The translations under genes and the position numbers were made by a program. This document shows, one piece after another, positions 23,923 to 31,374 of a stretch of 31,374 nucleotides of DNA. Position 1 is the first letter of the stretch, and the number at the start of each line of letters is the position of its first letter. Source of the stretch: Bdellovibrionaceae bacterium UBA2351 (GTDB taxonomy: Bacteria > Bdellovibrionota > Bdellovibrionia > Bdellovibrionales > Bdellovibrionaceae); NCBI GenBank assembly GCA_002344565.1, contig DDTZ01000062.1, forward strand, positions 1 to 31,374, in the 5' to 3' direction. The notes beneath the pieces are model-generated. The model was given only the letters and a program-made list of their open reading frames with translations, was not told where the DNA came from and made no database searches.

Positions 23923-25434
23923 ATGGCTAACTTAACTCCCGAATTAGAAGCAGAAAGAAAAAAGATCTGTCAGATTGCTAAGGATGCTGGCCTTGACTGC
24001 TTTGAAACTATTTTTGAATTGATCACCTATGATCAAATCAATCAGTTTGCCGCTTTCGGAGGTTTTCCCGTGAGATATCCACACTGGAAATTCGGTATGG
24101 AGTACGAGCATCTTTCAAAAAGTTATGAATATGGGCTATCAAAAATTTACGAAATGGTTATCAACACTGATCCCTGTTACGCCTACCTAATGGAAGGCAA
24201 CATGATGATGGATCAGAAGCTGGTGATGGCGCACGTTTATGGTCACTGCGATTTTTTCAAAAACAATGTTTGGTTTGGAAAAACAAATCGCAAGATGATG
24301 GATCAGATGGCCAATCACGCCACTCGCATTCGTCGCTATATTGATCGCTATGGTTTAGATCGCGTCGAAGAGTTCATCGATACCTGTTTAAGTTTGGAAA
24401 ACTTAATTGATCGTTACAGCCCCTATCAAGAGAAAAGCACAAAGGTAGAGCCTGTAGTTGCCGATGAAAATCGTAATGTTGAGCCAGGTATGCTCAGAGT
24501 CAATCGTCCGTATATGCGTGATTTTATCAATCCACCTGAATTCGTAAAAGAACAAAAGAAGAAACGTGAAGAGCAAGAAATGCTTAAACGGTCTAAATTT
24601 CCTGCAGAGCCAGAAAAGGATGTATTAACATTCTTATTAAATTACGCTCCTTTAGAAGACTGGCAGCAAGATATTTTAAGTATTATCCGTGATGAAGCTT
24701 ATTATTTTTCGCCGCAAGGGATGACGAAAACTATGAATGAAGGTTGGGCGTCGTACTGGCATTCTAAGCTAATGACTGAAAAGATTTTGCAAGATTCAGA
24801 AATTATCGATTTTGCAGATCATCATTCGGGAACTATGGCGATGGCACCCAATGGCTACAATCCTTACAAAGTGGGAATTGAATTATTCCGTGATATTGAA
24901 GATCGTTGGAATAAGGGACAATTTGGCCGCGAGTGGGATGAGTGTGACGACGTGAAAGAGCGTAAGCACTGGGATAAAAAATTAGGATTAGGTCGACAAA
25001 AAATTTTCGAGGTTAGAAAGTTTTATAATGACGTTACGTTCATTGATGAATTTCTAACTGAAGATTTCTGTATAAGAAATAAACTCTTTGTTTATAAATT
25101 TAACAAACGTACCAATAAGTTCGAGGTCGACACTCGAGATTTCAAAGCGATTAAAGCAAAGCTTTTATTCCACATGACTAATTTCGGACAGCCGATTATT
25201 CGAATCGAAGACGCTAACTTTGAAAACAGAGGTGAATTACTTTTAACTCACCTTCACGAAGGTATTGATTTACAACCAGATTTTATGAACGAAACTCTCA
25301 AAAACGTTCAAAAGATTTGGAGTCGCCCAGTGAATCTTGTGACGGCGATGGAAGGCGAAGGGTTCTTGTATCGGTATGATGGCAAAGAGCTGCAGGCGCA
25401 CAAAATTCAGCCATTGCCTCAGCAGAAACCATAG
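23923..25434 (+). CDS. spoVR: SpoVR family protein
   Basis: 503 residues, close to E. coli YcgB (510). Diagnostic stretches are FETIFELITYDQINQFAAFG, FPVRYPHWKFGMEYEHLSKS, VMAHVYGHCDFFKNNVWF, the NEGWASYWH motif near 285 and AMAPNGYNPYKVGIELFRDI. The His/Glu pattern (VYGHCDF; NEGWASYWHSKLM) resembles a metal-binding helical site, though catalysis has not been assigned to the family as far as I know. B. subtilis SpoVR is linked to spore cortex formation; its genomic tie to prkA and yeaH is widespread in Gram-negatives. It is transcribed as the third gene, and a SUI1-type gene follows after 17 bases. Confidence 0.95.
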   Translation: MANLTPELEAERKKICQIAKDAGLDCFETIFELITYDQINQFAAFGGFPVRYPHWKFGMEYEHLSKSYEYGLSKIYEMVINTDPCYAYLMEGNMMMDQKLVMAHVYGHCDFFKNNVWFGKTNRKMMDQMANHATRIRRYIDRYGLDRVEEFIDTCLSLENLIDRYSPYQEKSTKVEPVVADENRNVEPGMLRVNRPYMRDFINPPEFVKEQKKKREEQEMLKRSKFPAEPEKDVLTFLLNYAPLEDWQQDILSIIRDEAYYFSPQGMTKTMNEGWASYWHSKLMTEKILQDSEIIDFADHHSGTMAMAPNGYNPYKVGIELFRDIEDRWNKGQFGREWDECDDVKERKHWDKKLGLGRQKIFEVRKFYNDVTFIDEFLTEDFCIRNKLFVYKFNKRTNKFEVDTRDFKAIKAKLLFHMTNFGQPIIRIEDANFENRGELLLTHLHEGIDLQPDFMNETLKNVQKIWSRPVNLVTAMEGEGFLYRYDGKELQAHKIQPLPQQKP

Positions 25435-25451
25435 TTTAGGCTCTGAAGTCT

Positions 25452-25814
25452 ATGTCCAACGTGCGAACCGTTTTCTCGACAGATCCCAAAGACAAGGTGA
25501 ATTGTCCTGAGTGTAAAAGAAACTTAACAGAGTGTAAATGCATGCAGCAGGAGCTGGTTGATTCCAAACAGTTCACTGCGGTTCTGCGCCTAGAGAAGAA
25601 CGGACGAGGTGGCAAAACGGTTACGGTTATAGAGAAATTACCCAGAAATGAGACTTATTTGAAGGAGCTTTGCAGGGAAATTAAGGCCAAATGCGCGACT
25701 GGTGGGACTCACAGGCTGACTACAGATCAGTCAGTAATAGAGATACAAGGTGATAAATTAGACATGGTTAAAAAAATTTTGACGCAAAAGATGATTAAGT
25801 TTAAGGGCTTTTAA
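25452..25814 (+). CDS. yciH: SUI1/YciH-type translation initiation factor-like protein
   Basis: 120 residues. The C-terminal part is the eIF1/SUI1 fold: AVLRLEKNGRGGKTVTVIEK (41-62), LKELCREIKAKCATGGTHR, then IEIQGDKLDMVKKILTQKM; R-x-x-RGGK and the ATGGT loop are diagnostic. The N-terminus has a short Cys cluster (Cys18, Cys21, Cys28, Cys30) that could hold zinc, as in many YciH proteins. Bacterial YciH is thought to act at the ribosome under stress. Being 17 bases after spoVR on the same strand, it may be co-expressed with the prkA stress trio (inference). Confidence 0.93.
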   Translation: MSNVRTVFSTDPKDKVNCPECKRNLTECKCMQQELVDSKQFTAVLRLEKNGRGGKTVTVIEKLPRNETYLKELCREIKAKCATGGTHRLTTDQSVIEIQGDKLDMVKKILTQKMIKFKGF

Positions 25815-25892
25815 TGTAGGATGCCCAAAATTTATATCTTGTAAAAGTAAAGCTTTTGTATTTAAACAAAAAGACAACCTTAGGTAAACCAA

Positions 25893-26573
25893 ATGACTTT
25901 AAAGAAAAAAGTACTGATAGTAGATGATTATGAAGAAAGCTGTGCGCTTTTAAGTGAAATTTTAGAAGAGAGCTACGAGTGCCTGGCTACTCAAGAGAGT
26001 TCAAAAACGTTCGAACTTCTAGAAACCTTCAAGCCAAACTTAGTTATTCTTGACTACAAAATGCCAGGTCTATTGGGCGTTGATGTGTGCGCTCAAATTC
26101 GCGCCAAAGAAGACACGAAATATATTCCAGTTATTTTCGTTTCAGGTGCTGCGACTGTAGATGAAAAAATTCGCGCGTTTGAAATGGGTGCTGACGATTT
26201 TGTTTCTAAACCTTTCCATGTTAAAGAATTACTTTTACGTATTAAGCGTTTAGTGGATCGTGAAAATGAGGCAGTTAGTGAATTAGCCGCTTCAAATTTA
26301 AAAATGAACTTGTTGTCTCGCCGCGTGTATTTGGATGGTGTTGAAGTTCAATTGACTCCAAAACAATTTGATATCTTAAAACTTCTAGTAGGCGCTAAAA
26401 ACAATTTAGTATCTCGTGAAAAATTCCTTGAAGAAATTTGGGGCGATACAGAGGTGACTTCAAGAAACGTAGATAGCCAAATCAACTATCTAAAACGCAA
26501 GATTGAAACCTTTAAAGGTAAGATCTCGGCGGTGCCAAGTCTGGGTTACAGACTGGATGTTCAAGAAAACTAA
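25893..26573 (+). CDS. OmpR-family response regulator
   Basis: 226 residues. The receiver domain has the acidic pair Asp11-Asp12, phospho-acceptor Asp54 (VILDYKMPG), Ser84 and Lys106 (SKPFH). The C-terminal winged helix (about 130-224) carries LTPKQFDILKLLVGAKNNLV, then SRNVDSQINYLKRKI and the end motif PSLGYRL, as in OmpR/PhoB. No histidine kinase is adjacent; the kinase at 5272 is 20 kb away, so this is an orphan regulator here. It lies 78 bases after the yciH-type gene; a weak TTGTAA/TTTAAA pair at 25840-25867 may be its own promoter. It ends in an intrinsic terminator that extends into the opposing tadA. Confidence 0.93.
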   Translation: MTLKKKVLIVDDYEESCALLSEILEESYECLATQESSKTFELLETFKPNLVILDYKMPGLLGVDVCAQIRAKEDTKYIPVIFVSGAATVDEKIRAFEMGADDFVSKPFHVKELLLRIKRLVDRENEAVSELAASNLKMNLLSRRVYLDGVEVQLTPKQFDILKLLVGAKNNLVSREKFLEEIWGDTEVTSRNVDSQINYLKRKIETFKGKISAVPSLGYRLDVQEN

Positions 26574-26575
26574 AC

Positions 26576-27106
26576 TTAAAGGGCCGATATGGCCCTTTTT
26601 AGTTTTTGCCTATCCTTATTGCGCGTTCTTAATTCTTTAAAAAATGTTTTTAGTAATTCTGAACTCTCTTCTTTGAGTAAGCCAGTTTCCCATTTGGGCT
26701 GGTGGTTGAATCGCTTATCATCGAAAACTTGATATAAACTACAGCAAGCGCCGGCCTTAGGGTCTTTGGTGCCGATATAAACATGGCGAAGGCGGGCTTG
26801 GATGATGGCGCCTGAGCACATTAAGCAGGGTTCAAGACTGACATAGAGGTCACAATCCACAAGGCGCCAGCTTTTAAGCGTTAAGGCAGCCTTTTGGATC
26901 GCAATGAGCTCGGCATGCAAGATAGGATTGTTTTTGGATTCGCGAAGGTTGAAGCCGCGGCCGATGACTTTACCATCCTTCACAATAATGGCTCCCACGG
27001 GCACTTCCCCCTTAATCTTGGCTTTATGAGCCTCTTTAAGCGCCAATCCCATCCAATACGAATGGTCTTTAGTCGTTTGGGTCTTGGCTTTTGGGGTTTT
27101 CGGCAT
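26576..27106 (-). CDS. tadA: tRNA adenosine-34 deaminase TadA
   Basis: Converts A34 to inosine in the anticodon of tRNA-Arg(ACG). 176 residues with a cytidine-deaminase fold: the zinc ligand and catalytic Glu in HAE (His64, Glu66) and PCLMC (Cys94, Cys97), plus EVPVGAIIVKDGKVIGRGFN and GAIIQARLRHVYIGTKDPKA. The N-terminus has about 15 extra Lys/Thr-rich residues, but AGGAG 6 bases before this ATG supports the start. The alternative internal Met19 would remove part of the first helix. The last codons overlap the terminator hairpin of the convergent response-regulator gene, with 2 bases between the stops. Confidence 0.95.
   Translation of the reverse strand: MPKTPKAKTQTTKDHSYWMGLALKEAHKAKIKGEVPVGAIIVKDGKVIGRGFNLRESKNNPILHAELIAIQKAALTLKSWRLVDCDLYVSLEPCLMCSGAIIQARLRHVYIGTKDPKAGACCSLYQVFDDKRFNHQPKWETGLLKEESSELLKTFFKELRTRNKDRQKLKRAISAL
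26578..26605 (+). terminator. Terminator of the response-regulator gene, inside tadA 3' end
   Basis: AAAGGGCC (26578-26585), loop GATAT, GGCCCTTT (26591-26598), continuing into TTTTTAGTTTTT. It works best on the plus strand but, being symmetric, may also slow minus-strand transcription. The stem encodes the final residues of TadA on the other strand. Confidence 0.83.
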
Positions 27107-27230
27107 TCAGGGCTCCTGCAAATAGTGCATAGCATTAAATATAGATAAGTCAAAGTGTTTGCTAAAGGAAAAGGCTTTTGCTATTCCTCACGGATTACTT
27201 ACACGCATATTGGAAGGACGGTGATATTCA

Positions 27231-27425
27231 ATGCCATTTGTTAAACTTAGAGACGGAGAAAACTTCGAATCTGCTTTCAGAAAATTCAAAAAATCTTGTG
27301 AAAAAGCAGGCATCCTTTCAGAAGTAAAAAAACGCGAACATTTCGAAAAACCAAGCGTACGTTTGAAAAAGAAGTCTTTAGCTGCTCGTAAAAGAGCTCT
27401 TAAAAAAGCTAAAATGAGAGATTAG
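27231..27425 (+). CDS. rpsU: Ribosomal protein S21
   Basis: Small-subunit ribosomal protein bS21, 64 residues, near the usual 65-71. The motif order is MPFVKLRDGENFESAFRKFK, then SCEKAGILSEVKKREHFEKPS and the basic tail KKKSLAARKRALKKAKMRD. A GGTGAT/GGAAGG purine-rich stretch precedes the ATG. It leads the block yqeY-dnaG-rpoD, the macromolecular-synthesis operon layout. A strong terminator follows, so rpsU can be transcribed more than the genes behind it. A TTGCTA/TATTCC pair at 27159-27187 is a possible weak promoter. Confidence 0.97.
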   Translation: MPFVKLRDGENFESAFRKFKKSCEKAGILSEVKKREHFEKPSVRLKKKSLAARKRALKKAKMRD

Positions 27426-27439
27426 TCGTTAACGACTAA
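27422..27439. repeat. Perfect 18-base palindrome at the rpsU stop codon
   Basis: TTAGTCGTTAACGACTAA spans the rpsU stop codon (TAG 27423-27425). It could fold into a short stem or bind a dimeric protein; it sits immediately before the main terminator at 27451, so it may assist RNA 3'-end processing. Confidence 0.45.
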
Positions 27440-27450
27440 AATCAAATTAG

Positions 27451-27487
27451 AACAGCTAAGTTGAAAAACTTGGCTGTTTCTATTTTA
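27451..27487 (+). terminator. Intrinsic terminator after rpsU
   Basis: AACAGCTAAGTT (27451-27462) pairs with AACTTGGCTGTT (27467-27478) over 12 base pairs with one G-U pair and a GAAA tetraloop, followed by TCTATTTT. This matches the attenuating terminator between rpsU and dnaG known in E. coli, though here it lies before yqeY. Confidence 0.87.
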
Positions 27488-27522
27488 ATATCCAGATAAA
27501 ACGTTATATCCCAGAGGTTCTT

Positions 27523-27969
27523 ATGGAAATCCGTGAAAAATTAATGGCCGATATGAAAGACGCGATGAGAGCTAAAGACTCTGTAAAACTTGAAGCCATC
27601 CGTTTTCTACAATCTGCGATCAAGTATAAAGAAGTTGAAGTTCGTCCTAACGCAATCACTGCGGACGATGTACTTGGTGTAATCAAAAAGTTAGTTAAGC
27701 AAAGAAAAGAATCGATCGAGCAGTTCAAGGCAGCATCTCGCCAAGATCTAGTCGATAAAGAAGCGCAAGAATTAAAAATCCTAGAAGCGTATTTACCCGC
27801 GCAAATGACAGCCGAGCAGATCACTGCCATCGTAACTGAAGTCATCGCAAAAACAGGTGCTAAATCTATAAAAGAAATGGGCCTTGTGATGAAAGAAGTC
27901 ATGGCGAAAACTGGCGGGGCTGCGGACAACAAAACAGTTAGCGAAATTATTAAACAGAAGTTATCTTAA
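27523..27969 (+). CDS. yqeY: GatB/YqeY domain protein
   Basis: 148 residues, the standard length of stand-alone YqeY. Its signature begins IREKLMADMKDAMRAKDSVK, then LEAIRFLQSAIKYKEVE, and ends KAKTG-type repeats (AKTGAKSIKEMGLVMKEVMA; GGAADNKTVSEIIKQKL). The family is related to the C-terminal tRNA-binding domain of GatB; the role of the stand-alone form is not established, but it often lies between rpsU and dnaG, as here. AGAGG precedes the ATG. A strong terminator begins inside the last codons. Confidence 0.95.
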   Translation: MEIREKLMADMKDAMRAKDSVKLEAIRFLQSAIKYKEVEVRPNAITADDVLGVIKKLVKQRKESIEQFKAASRQDLVDKEAQELKILEAYLPAQMTAEQITAIVTEVIAKTGAKSIKEMGLVMKEVMAKTGGAADNKTVSEIIKQKLS

Positions 27970-27991
27970 GATAACTTCTGCTGTTCTTTTT
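27955..27991 (+). terminator. Intrinsic terminator overlapping the yqeY stop
   Basis: CAGAAGTTATC (27955-27965) pairs with GATAACTTCTG (27970-27980) over 11 base pairs around TTAA, a perfect 26-base palindrome that contains the TAA stop (27967-27969). TTCTTTTT follows at 27984-27991. It separates rpsU-yqeY from dnaG-rpoD. Confidence 0.86.
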
Positions 27992-28042
27992 GGGCAATTG
28001 CCTTAATCTATTAGTACACCTTAAGACAGAGACAGGCGACGA

Positions 28043-30007
28043 ATGAAGTTTTCTCAGGAATTTATTGATCAAGTTCAGGACGCTAATAATCTCGTCGATA
28101 TTATTTCCCAGTACACTCAGTTAAAACAATCGGGATCGGGCCTTATGGGTCGCTGTCCTTTTCCTGACCACAAAGAAAAAACACCCAGCTTTTCCGTTTC
28201 TGAAGCCAAACAAGTGTATCACTGCTTTGGCTGTCAGAAGAGCGGAAATATTTTTACATTTTTAAATCAATATCAAGGCATGTCGTTCCCGCAATCGATG
28301 GAATACCTTGCCGACCGCGCTGGTATTGCGCTTCCTAAAGAGACACAAGATTTTGATGACAAAAATGCCCTTCGAAAAAAAGAAATCTTAAAATTAAATA
28401 AAGCCGCGCTAAACTTTTTTAATAAAAATTTGGATGCTTCAGGTAAAGACAGCATGGTTCGCCAATACCTAAACAAGCGCGGCTTAAGCGATGACATCGT
28501 GAAATTATTTCGCTTAGGCTGGTCATTGCCTGAATGGGAAACTCTATCTAATCACCTGAAATCATCGGGTCATTCGCTAGATTTGGCTGAAGAAGCACGT
28601 TTAGTAAAACGCCGAACAGAAAAGACGGGCTTCTATGATATTTTTCGTGAACGCTTAATCTTTCCTATCACAAATTCGATGGGGGATGTTTTAGCGTTTG
28701 GTGGGCGTATCTTAGCGCAAGGCGAGCCAAAATATTTAAACTCGCCCGAAACGCAAGTTTTTCAAAAAGGGAAAATATTTTACGGTTTAGAGCAAACGGC
28801 TCGTTATATTCGGTCCCAAGATCAAATTATTATCGTAGAGGGTTACATGGACCTGATTTCCCTGTTCCAGAGCGGCATTCGCAATGTCGTTGCCACTATG
28901 GGAACAGCGTTAACGTCAGATCATGGGCGAGTTATTAAGCGCCTAACGCGAAACGTAGTGGTTCTATTTGACGGCGATAGAGCAGGGAAAGAGGCCGCAG
29001 AGCGCAGTTTATCGCTATTGTTAGAGCAGGACTTATACCCGCGAGGGCTCATCCTGCCGGACAATATGGACCCTGATGACTTCGTTAAAAGTCGGAGTGT
29101 TGAGGAATTAAACCAGTTAATTGACCGATCTCCTGACTTGATGAATCTAATTTTTACAGAGTGGTTAGTTGGTTTCGGCGGTGAGCCGAGCGAAAAAATT
29201 AAAATAGCGAACAGGCTGAAAAAGGTTTTGGACGTGATTCCTGACCCACAATATCGAAAACTATACGTCGAGCAGCTCGCACCCATGATGGGGGTTGATA
29301 AAAACTGGCTGCGCGATACGGTCTTGGCTAAGGCTCAGACTGCGCAAACTGCACCGTCGCATTCAGCCGTTCAAGCGCCTATTAGACAAATCAAGCAGGA
29401 ACCAACACCAACGTCAAATTCGGTGCCAAAAGTTTCGAGTGATCCAGTGAACTTCCCAGTGAAGTCGGCATCGAAAGCTGAGAAATATTTGTTGTCGTTA
29501 GTTATCAAATCTCGTGCCAATTTAGACTACTTTTTGGAGCAGGGTTTGAGTCAGTATATTGTTAATATTCCTATGAAAAATCTTTTCAATCACATCGATC
29601 AAGTCTATAGACAAAACCCTGAAAAGTTTGATAGGTTGACTAGTCTGTTAATAACTCAAATTGACGATCCGAACGTTTTGTTTTTCAAGACCCCTCAAGA
29701 AGTTTGGAAGGGTAATGTAAAACTGAACGAAAAGAGTGATACAGAGTGGGAATCGGTGGATGCGAATGATGGAAACATCGACGAATCAGAAAGCGCCGGT
29801 TCTAACAGCTACGACGATCAAAAAAATTTAGAAATAGAAACTAAATTTTTTAAAGACGCCGTACAAAGAGTCAGAGAAGACTTTTTGAAAGCGAGATTGA
29901 AAACAATTTCGCATGAACTAAAGGTGAACGCTACACCTGAAAAAATTGAAGAGATGATGGCGATACAAAAATCGTTAAAGGATCTCAAGGACAGTAAGGA
30001 AAGCTGA
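28043..30007 (+). CDS. dnaG: DNA primase DnaG
   Basis: Makes RNA primers for replication. 654 residues. The N-terminal zinc domain has Cys38, His43, Cys61 and Cys64 (GRCPFPDHKEKTPSF; YHCFGC). Here Cys and His are separated by four residues (CPFPDH) instead of the two of the usual CPFH. The core and Toprim domains follow: FGGRILAQGEPKYLNSPET, IIVEGYMDLISLFQSG and VVLFDGDRAGKEAAERSL with the catalytic Glu and Asp residues; DNMDPDDFVK is also typical. The C-terminal helicase-interaction region (about 430-654) is weakly conserved and Lys/Glu-rich at the end. rpoD follows after 60 bases, as in the E. coli macromolecular-synthesis operon. Confidence 0.97.
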   Translation: MKFSQEFIDQVQDANNLVDIISQYTQLKQSGSGLMGRCPFPDHKEKTPSFSVSEAKQVYHCFGCQKSGNIFTFLNQYQGMSFPQSMEYLADRAGIALPKETQDFDDKNALRKKEILKLNKAALNFFNKNLDASGKDSMVRQYLNKRGLSDDIVKLFRLGWSLPEWETLSNHLKSSGHSLDLAEEARLVKRRTEKTGFYDIFRERLIFPITNSMGDVLAFGGRILAQGEPKYLNSPETQVFQKGKIFYGLEQTARYIRSQDQIIIVEGYMDLISLFQSGIRNVVATMGTALTSDHGRVIKRLTRNVVVLFDGDRAGKEAAERSLSLLLEQDLYPRGLILPDNMDPDDFVKSRSVEELNQLIDRSPDLMNLIFTEWLVGFGGEPSEKIKIANRLKKVLDVIPDPQYRKLYVEQLAPMMGVDKNWLRDTVLAKAQTAQTAPSHSAVQAPIRQIKQEPTPTSNSVPKVSSDPVNFPVKSASKAEKYLLSLVIKSRANLDYFLEQGLSQYIVNIPMKNLFNHIDQVYRQNPEKFDRLTSLLITQIDDPNVLFFKTPQEVWKGNVKLNEKSDTEWESVDANDGNIDESESAGSNSYDDQKNLEIETKFFKDAVQRVREDFLKARLKTISHELKVNATPEKIEEMMAIQKSLKDLKDSKES

Positions 30008-30067
30008 GAAGCTAAGTTTTAAAAAAAACGACCTTGATTGCAAGCAAGGTTAAGAACAGGGGAACGA

Positions 30068-31374
30068 GTGAAGTCAAACATACCCAGCAAGTCGAAAGAG
30101 CCAGTAAAAGTCCTTTCTCAGGCCGAGCAAGAAGTAATCATCAAAGAAGAAATTCAGCGATTCTTAAAAATTGCAAAAGAGAAAAAAGCTCTAACGATCG
30201 AAGAGATCAATGAGATCCTTCCTCCGGAAATTCTATTACCGGTTGTTATCGATCAATTCATGCATGCATTAGAAGCCCAAGGCGTAGTGATCACAGATCA
30301 CACGGAAATGGCCGCTAAAGAAGAAGGCGATTCTCCTTTCTTGTCAGATATCGACAAAGAAGAAGATGAAGACGAAGATGCAGAAGAAAAAGCAGAAACT
30401 GAAGACGTAAAAGGTAATGATCCAGTTCGTTTATACCTACGAAAAATGGGAAGCGTTTCATTATTAACTCGTGAGGGTGAAGTTGAAATCGCTCGTCGTA
30501 TCGAGAAAGGTGAACGCGAAATCGTTCGCGCGATCTTGATGTCGCCATTAGGAACTTGGGAAATTATCAATTTGGGTAAACGTCTTGATGAGGGCCGTAT
30601 CAAAGTTAAATCGATCTTCCGTGGTTTGGAAGACGAAGACACTCAATACGACGAAAAAGAATACATTGATAAAATTCACGAATTAATCGGAACGGTAACA
30701 GTTTACCAAAACGACACTCGTGCGTTCTTCGAAGTTTTAAGACAAGAAAATACGCCGAATGATAAACGTAACGCTACAATGGCGGAATTGCGTGTGTTGA
30801 ACGAAAAATTGATGCAGAACTTTGAATCGATCAATTTCAATCGTAAGACAATCAATCGTATTGTTATTAAATTTAAAAACTTGGTTAACCGCGTATCTAC
30901 GTTACGTAAACGTATCAAAGACGGTGTTGAACGTACGTTCTCTAAAGATGTAAACCAGCTTGTTGAGCGTTTAAAAGTTATCGAAGGCAACGAAAAAGAA
31001 TTAACGAAGATGACTAAAGACACGGGTCTTAGCTATCACCGTTTCAGATCGTACGTTGTTCAAGCTCAAGAAGCGGATGCCCGTTTAAAACGTTTAGATT
31101 CAGAAACAGAAATGAATTTCCGTTGGATCCAAGAAACCTACACAGCTATCTGGAAAGGTGAGCGTGAGGCCGATGCAGCGAAGTCTGAACTCGTAGAAGC
31201 GAATTTACGTCTTGTGGTTTCTATCGCGAAAAAATACACGAACCGTGGGTTACAATTCCTAGATCTAATCCAGGAAGGTAACATCGGTTTGATGAAGGCC
31301 GTTGATAAGTTTGAATACCGTCGTGGTTATAAATTCTCGACATATGCGACTTGGTGGATTCGTCAGGCGATCAC
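30068..31374 (+). CDS. rpoD: Primary sigma factor RpoD (3' end outside the window)
   Basis: 435 visible residues from a GTG with AGGGG 5 bases upstream; the gene runs off the right edge. Region 1.1 is at about 20-80 (IKEEIQRFLKIAKEKKALTI; IEEINEILPP), followed by an acidic stretch rich in Glu/Asp (about 95-120). Region 1.2 is DPVRLYLRKMGSVSLLTREG and GEVEIARRIEKGER. The non-conserved region is long and charged. Region 2 closes the window with SELVEANLRLVVSIAKKYTN, GLQFLDLIQEGNIGLMKAVD and YKFSTYATWWIRQAI, cut at region 2.4. ACCTTG/CAAGGT (30031-30050) is a possible hairpin in the gap before it. Sits behind dnaG as in E. coli. Confidence 0.97.
   Translation, partial: MKSNIPSKSKEPVKVLSQAEQEVIIKEEIQRFLKIAKEKKALTIEEINEILPPEILLPVVIDQFMHALEAQGVVITDHTEMAAKEEGDSPFLSDIDKEEDEDEDAEEKAETEDVKGNDPVRLYLRKMGSVSLLTREGEVEIARRIEKGEREIVRAILMSPLGTWEIINLGKRLDEGRIKVKSIFRGLEDEDTQYDEKEYIDKIHELIGTVTVYQNDTRAFFEVLRQENTPNDKRNATMAELRVLNEKLMQNFESINFNRKTINRIVIKFKNLVNRVSTLRKRIKDGVERTFSKDVNQLVERLKVIEGNEKELTKMTKDTGLSYHRFRSYVVQAQEADARLKRLDSETEMNFRWIQETYTAIWKGEREADAAKSELVEANLRLVVSIAKKYTNRGLQFLDLIQEGNIGLMKAVDKFEYRRGYKFSTYATWWIRQAI

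Noticed and set aside
27504..27932. 142-residue reading frame antisense to yqeY
   Set aside because: Covers yqeY on the other strand; Ser/Ile/Ala-rich shadow without recognisable domain. yqeY is a clear family member.
30298..31023. Antisense frames inside rpoD
   Set aside because: rpoD is read without interruption on the plus strand with all conserved regions; the reverse frames are Ser/Arg-rich shadows.

Overview
The window looks like chromosomal DNA of a low-GC (low 40s % by eye) Bdellovibrio-like bacterium, most likely Bdellovibrionales close to Bdellovibrio or Pseudobdellovibrio. This rests on the gene mix: MreB, many TPR and other lipoproteins, a MotAB-type pair, a CheX-like protein, the prkA-yeaH-spoVR set, a PhaR-type regulator, and rpsU-yqeY-dnaG-rpoD. 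No rRNA, tRNA, insertion sequence, CRISPR array or prophage was found. No gene-free gap exceeds 300 bases. Both ends are cut inside genes: an unknown protein on the left and rpoD on the right.

Layout. 1-2451: the 3' part of a hypothetical gene converges on a LysC-type aspartate kinase. 2583-7212: mreB has a good sigma70 promoter and is followed, in a tight same-strand run, not by mreCD but by a small protein with a sigma-region-4-like C-terminus, a single-pass Pro-rich anti-sigma-like membrane protein and a large sensor histidine kinase. 7268-11311: a MotA-like channel protein, a MotB-like protein without the OmpA peptidoglycan-binding domain, an outer-membrane-barrel-like protein and a small membrane-anchored protein. 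11348-13340: a perfect FNR-type box precedes an LpoB-like lipoprotein gene and a TPR lipoprotein gene. 13350-14992 (minus strand): a STAS-CheX fusion and a PhaR-like regulator with a strong terminator. 15263-17612: a small membrane protein and a large TPR lipoprotein. 17622-20524: a nitroreductase-fold gene divergent from an AraC regulator, then a lipoprotein and a small membrane protein. 20746-26573: prkA, yeaH, spoVR, a SUI1/YciH factor and an OmpR-type response regulator. 26576-31374: tadA (minus strand), then the macromolecular-synthesis block rpsU-yqeY-dnaG-rpoD, divided by two strong terminators.

The best candidate for an undescribed system is the 7268-10601 cluster. Its MotB-like subunit keeps the proton-accepting Asp and membrane helix. 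In place of the OmpA domain it carries a long charged coiled coil and a beta-sandwich resembling DUF2135/YfaP, and a predicted outer-membrane barrel is translationally coupled to it by an ATGA overlap. This suggests a proton-driven motor or force transducer reaching from inner to outer membrane, analogous in design to GldLM or TolQR rather than to a flagellar stator. The second candidate is the sigma-like/anti-sigma-like/kinase run directly behind mreB.
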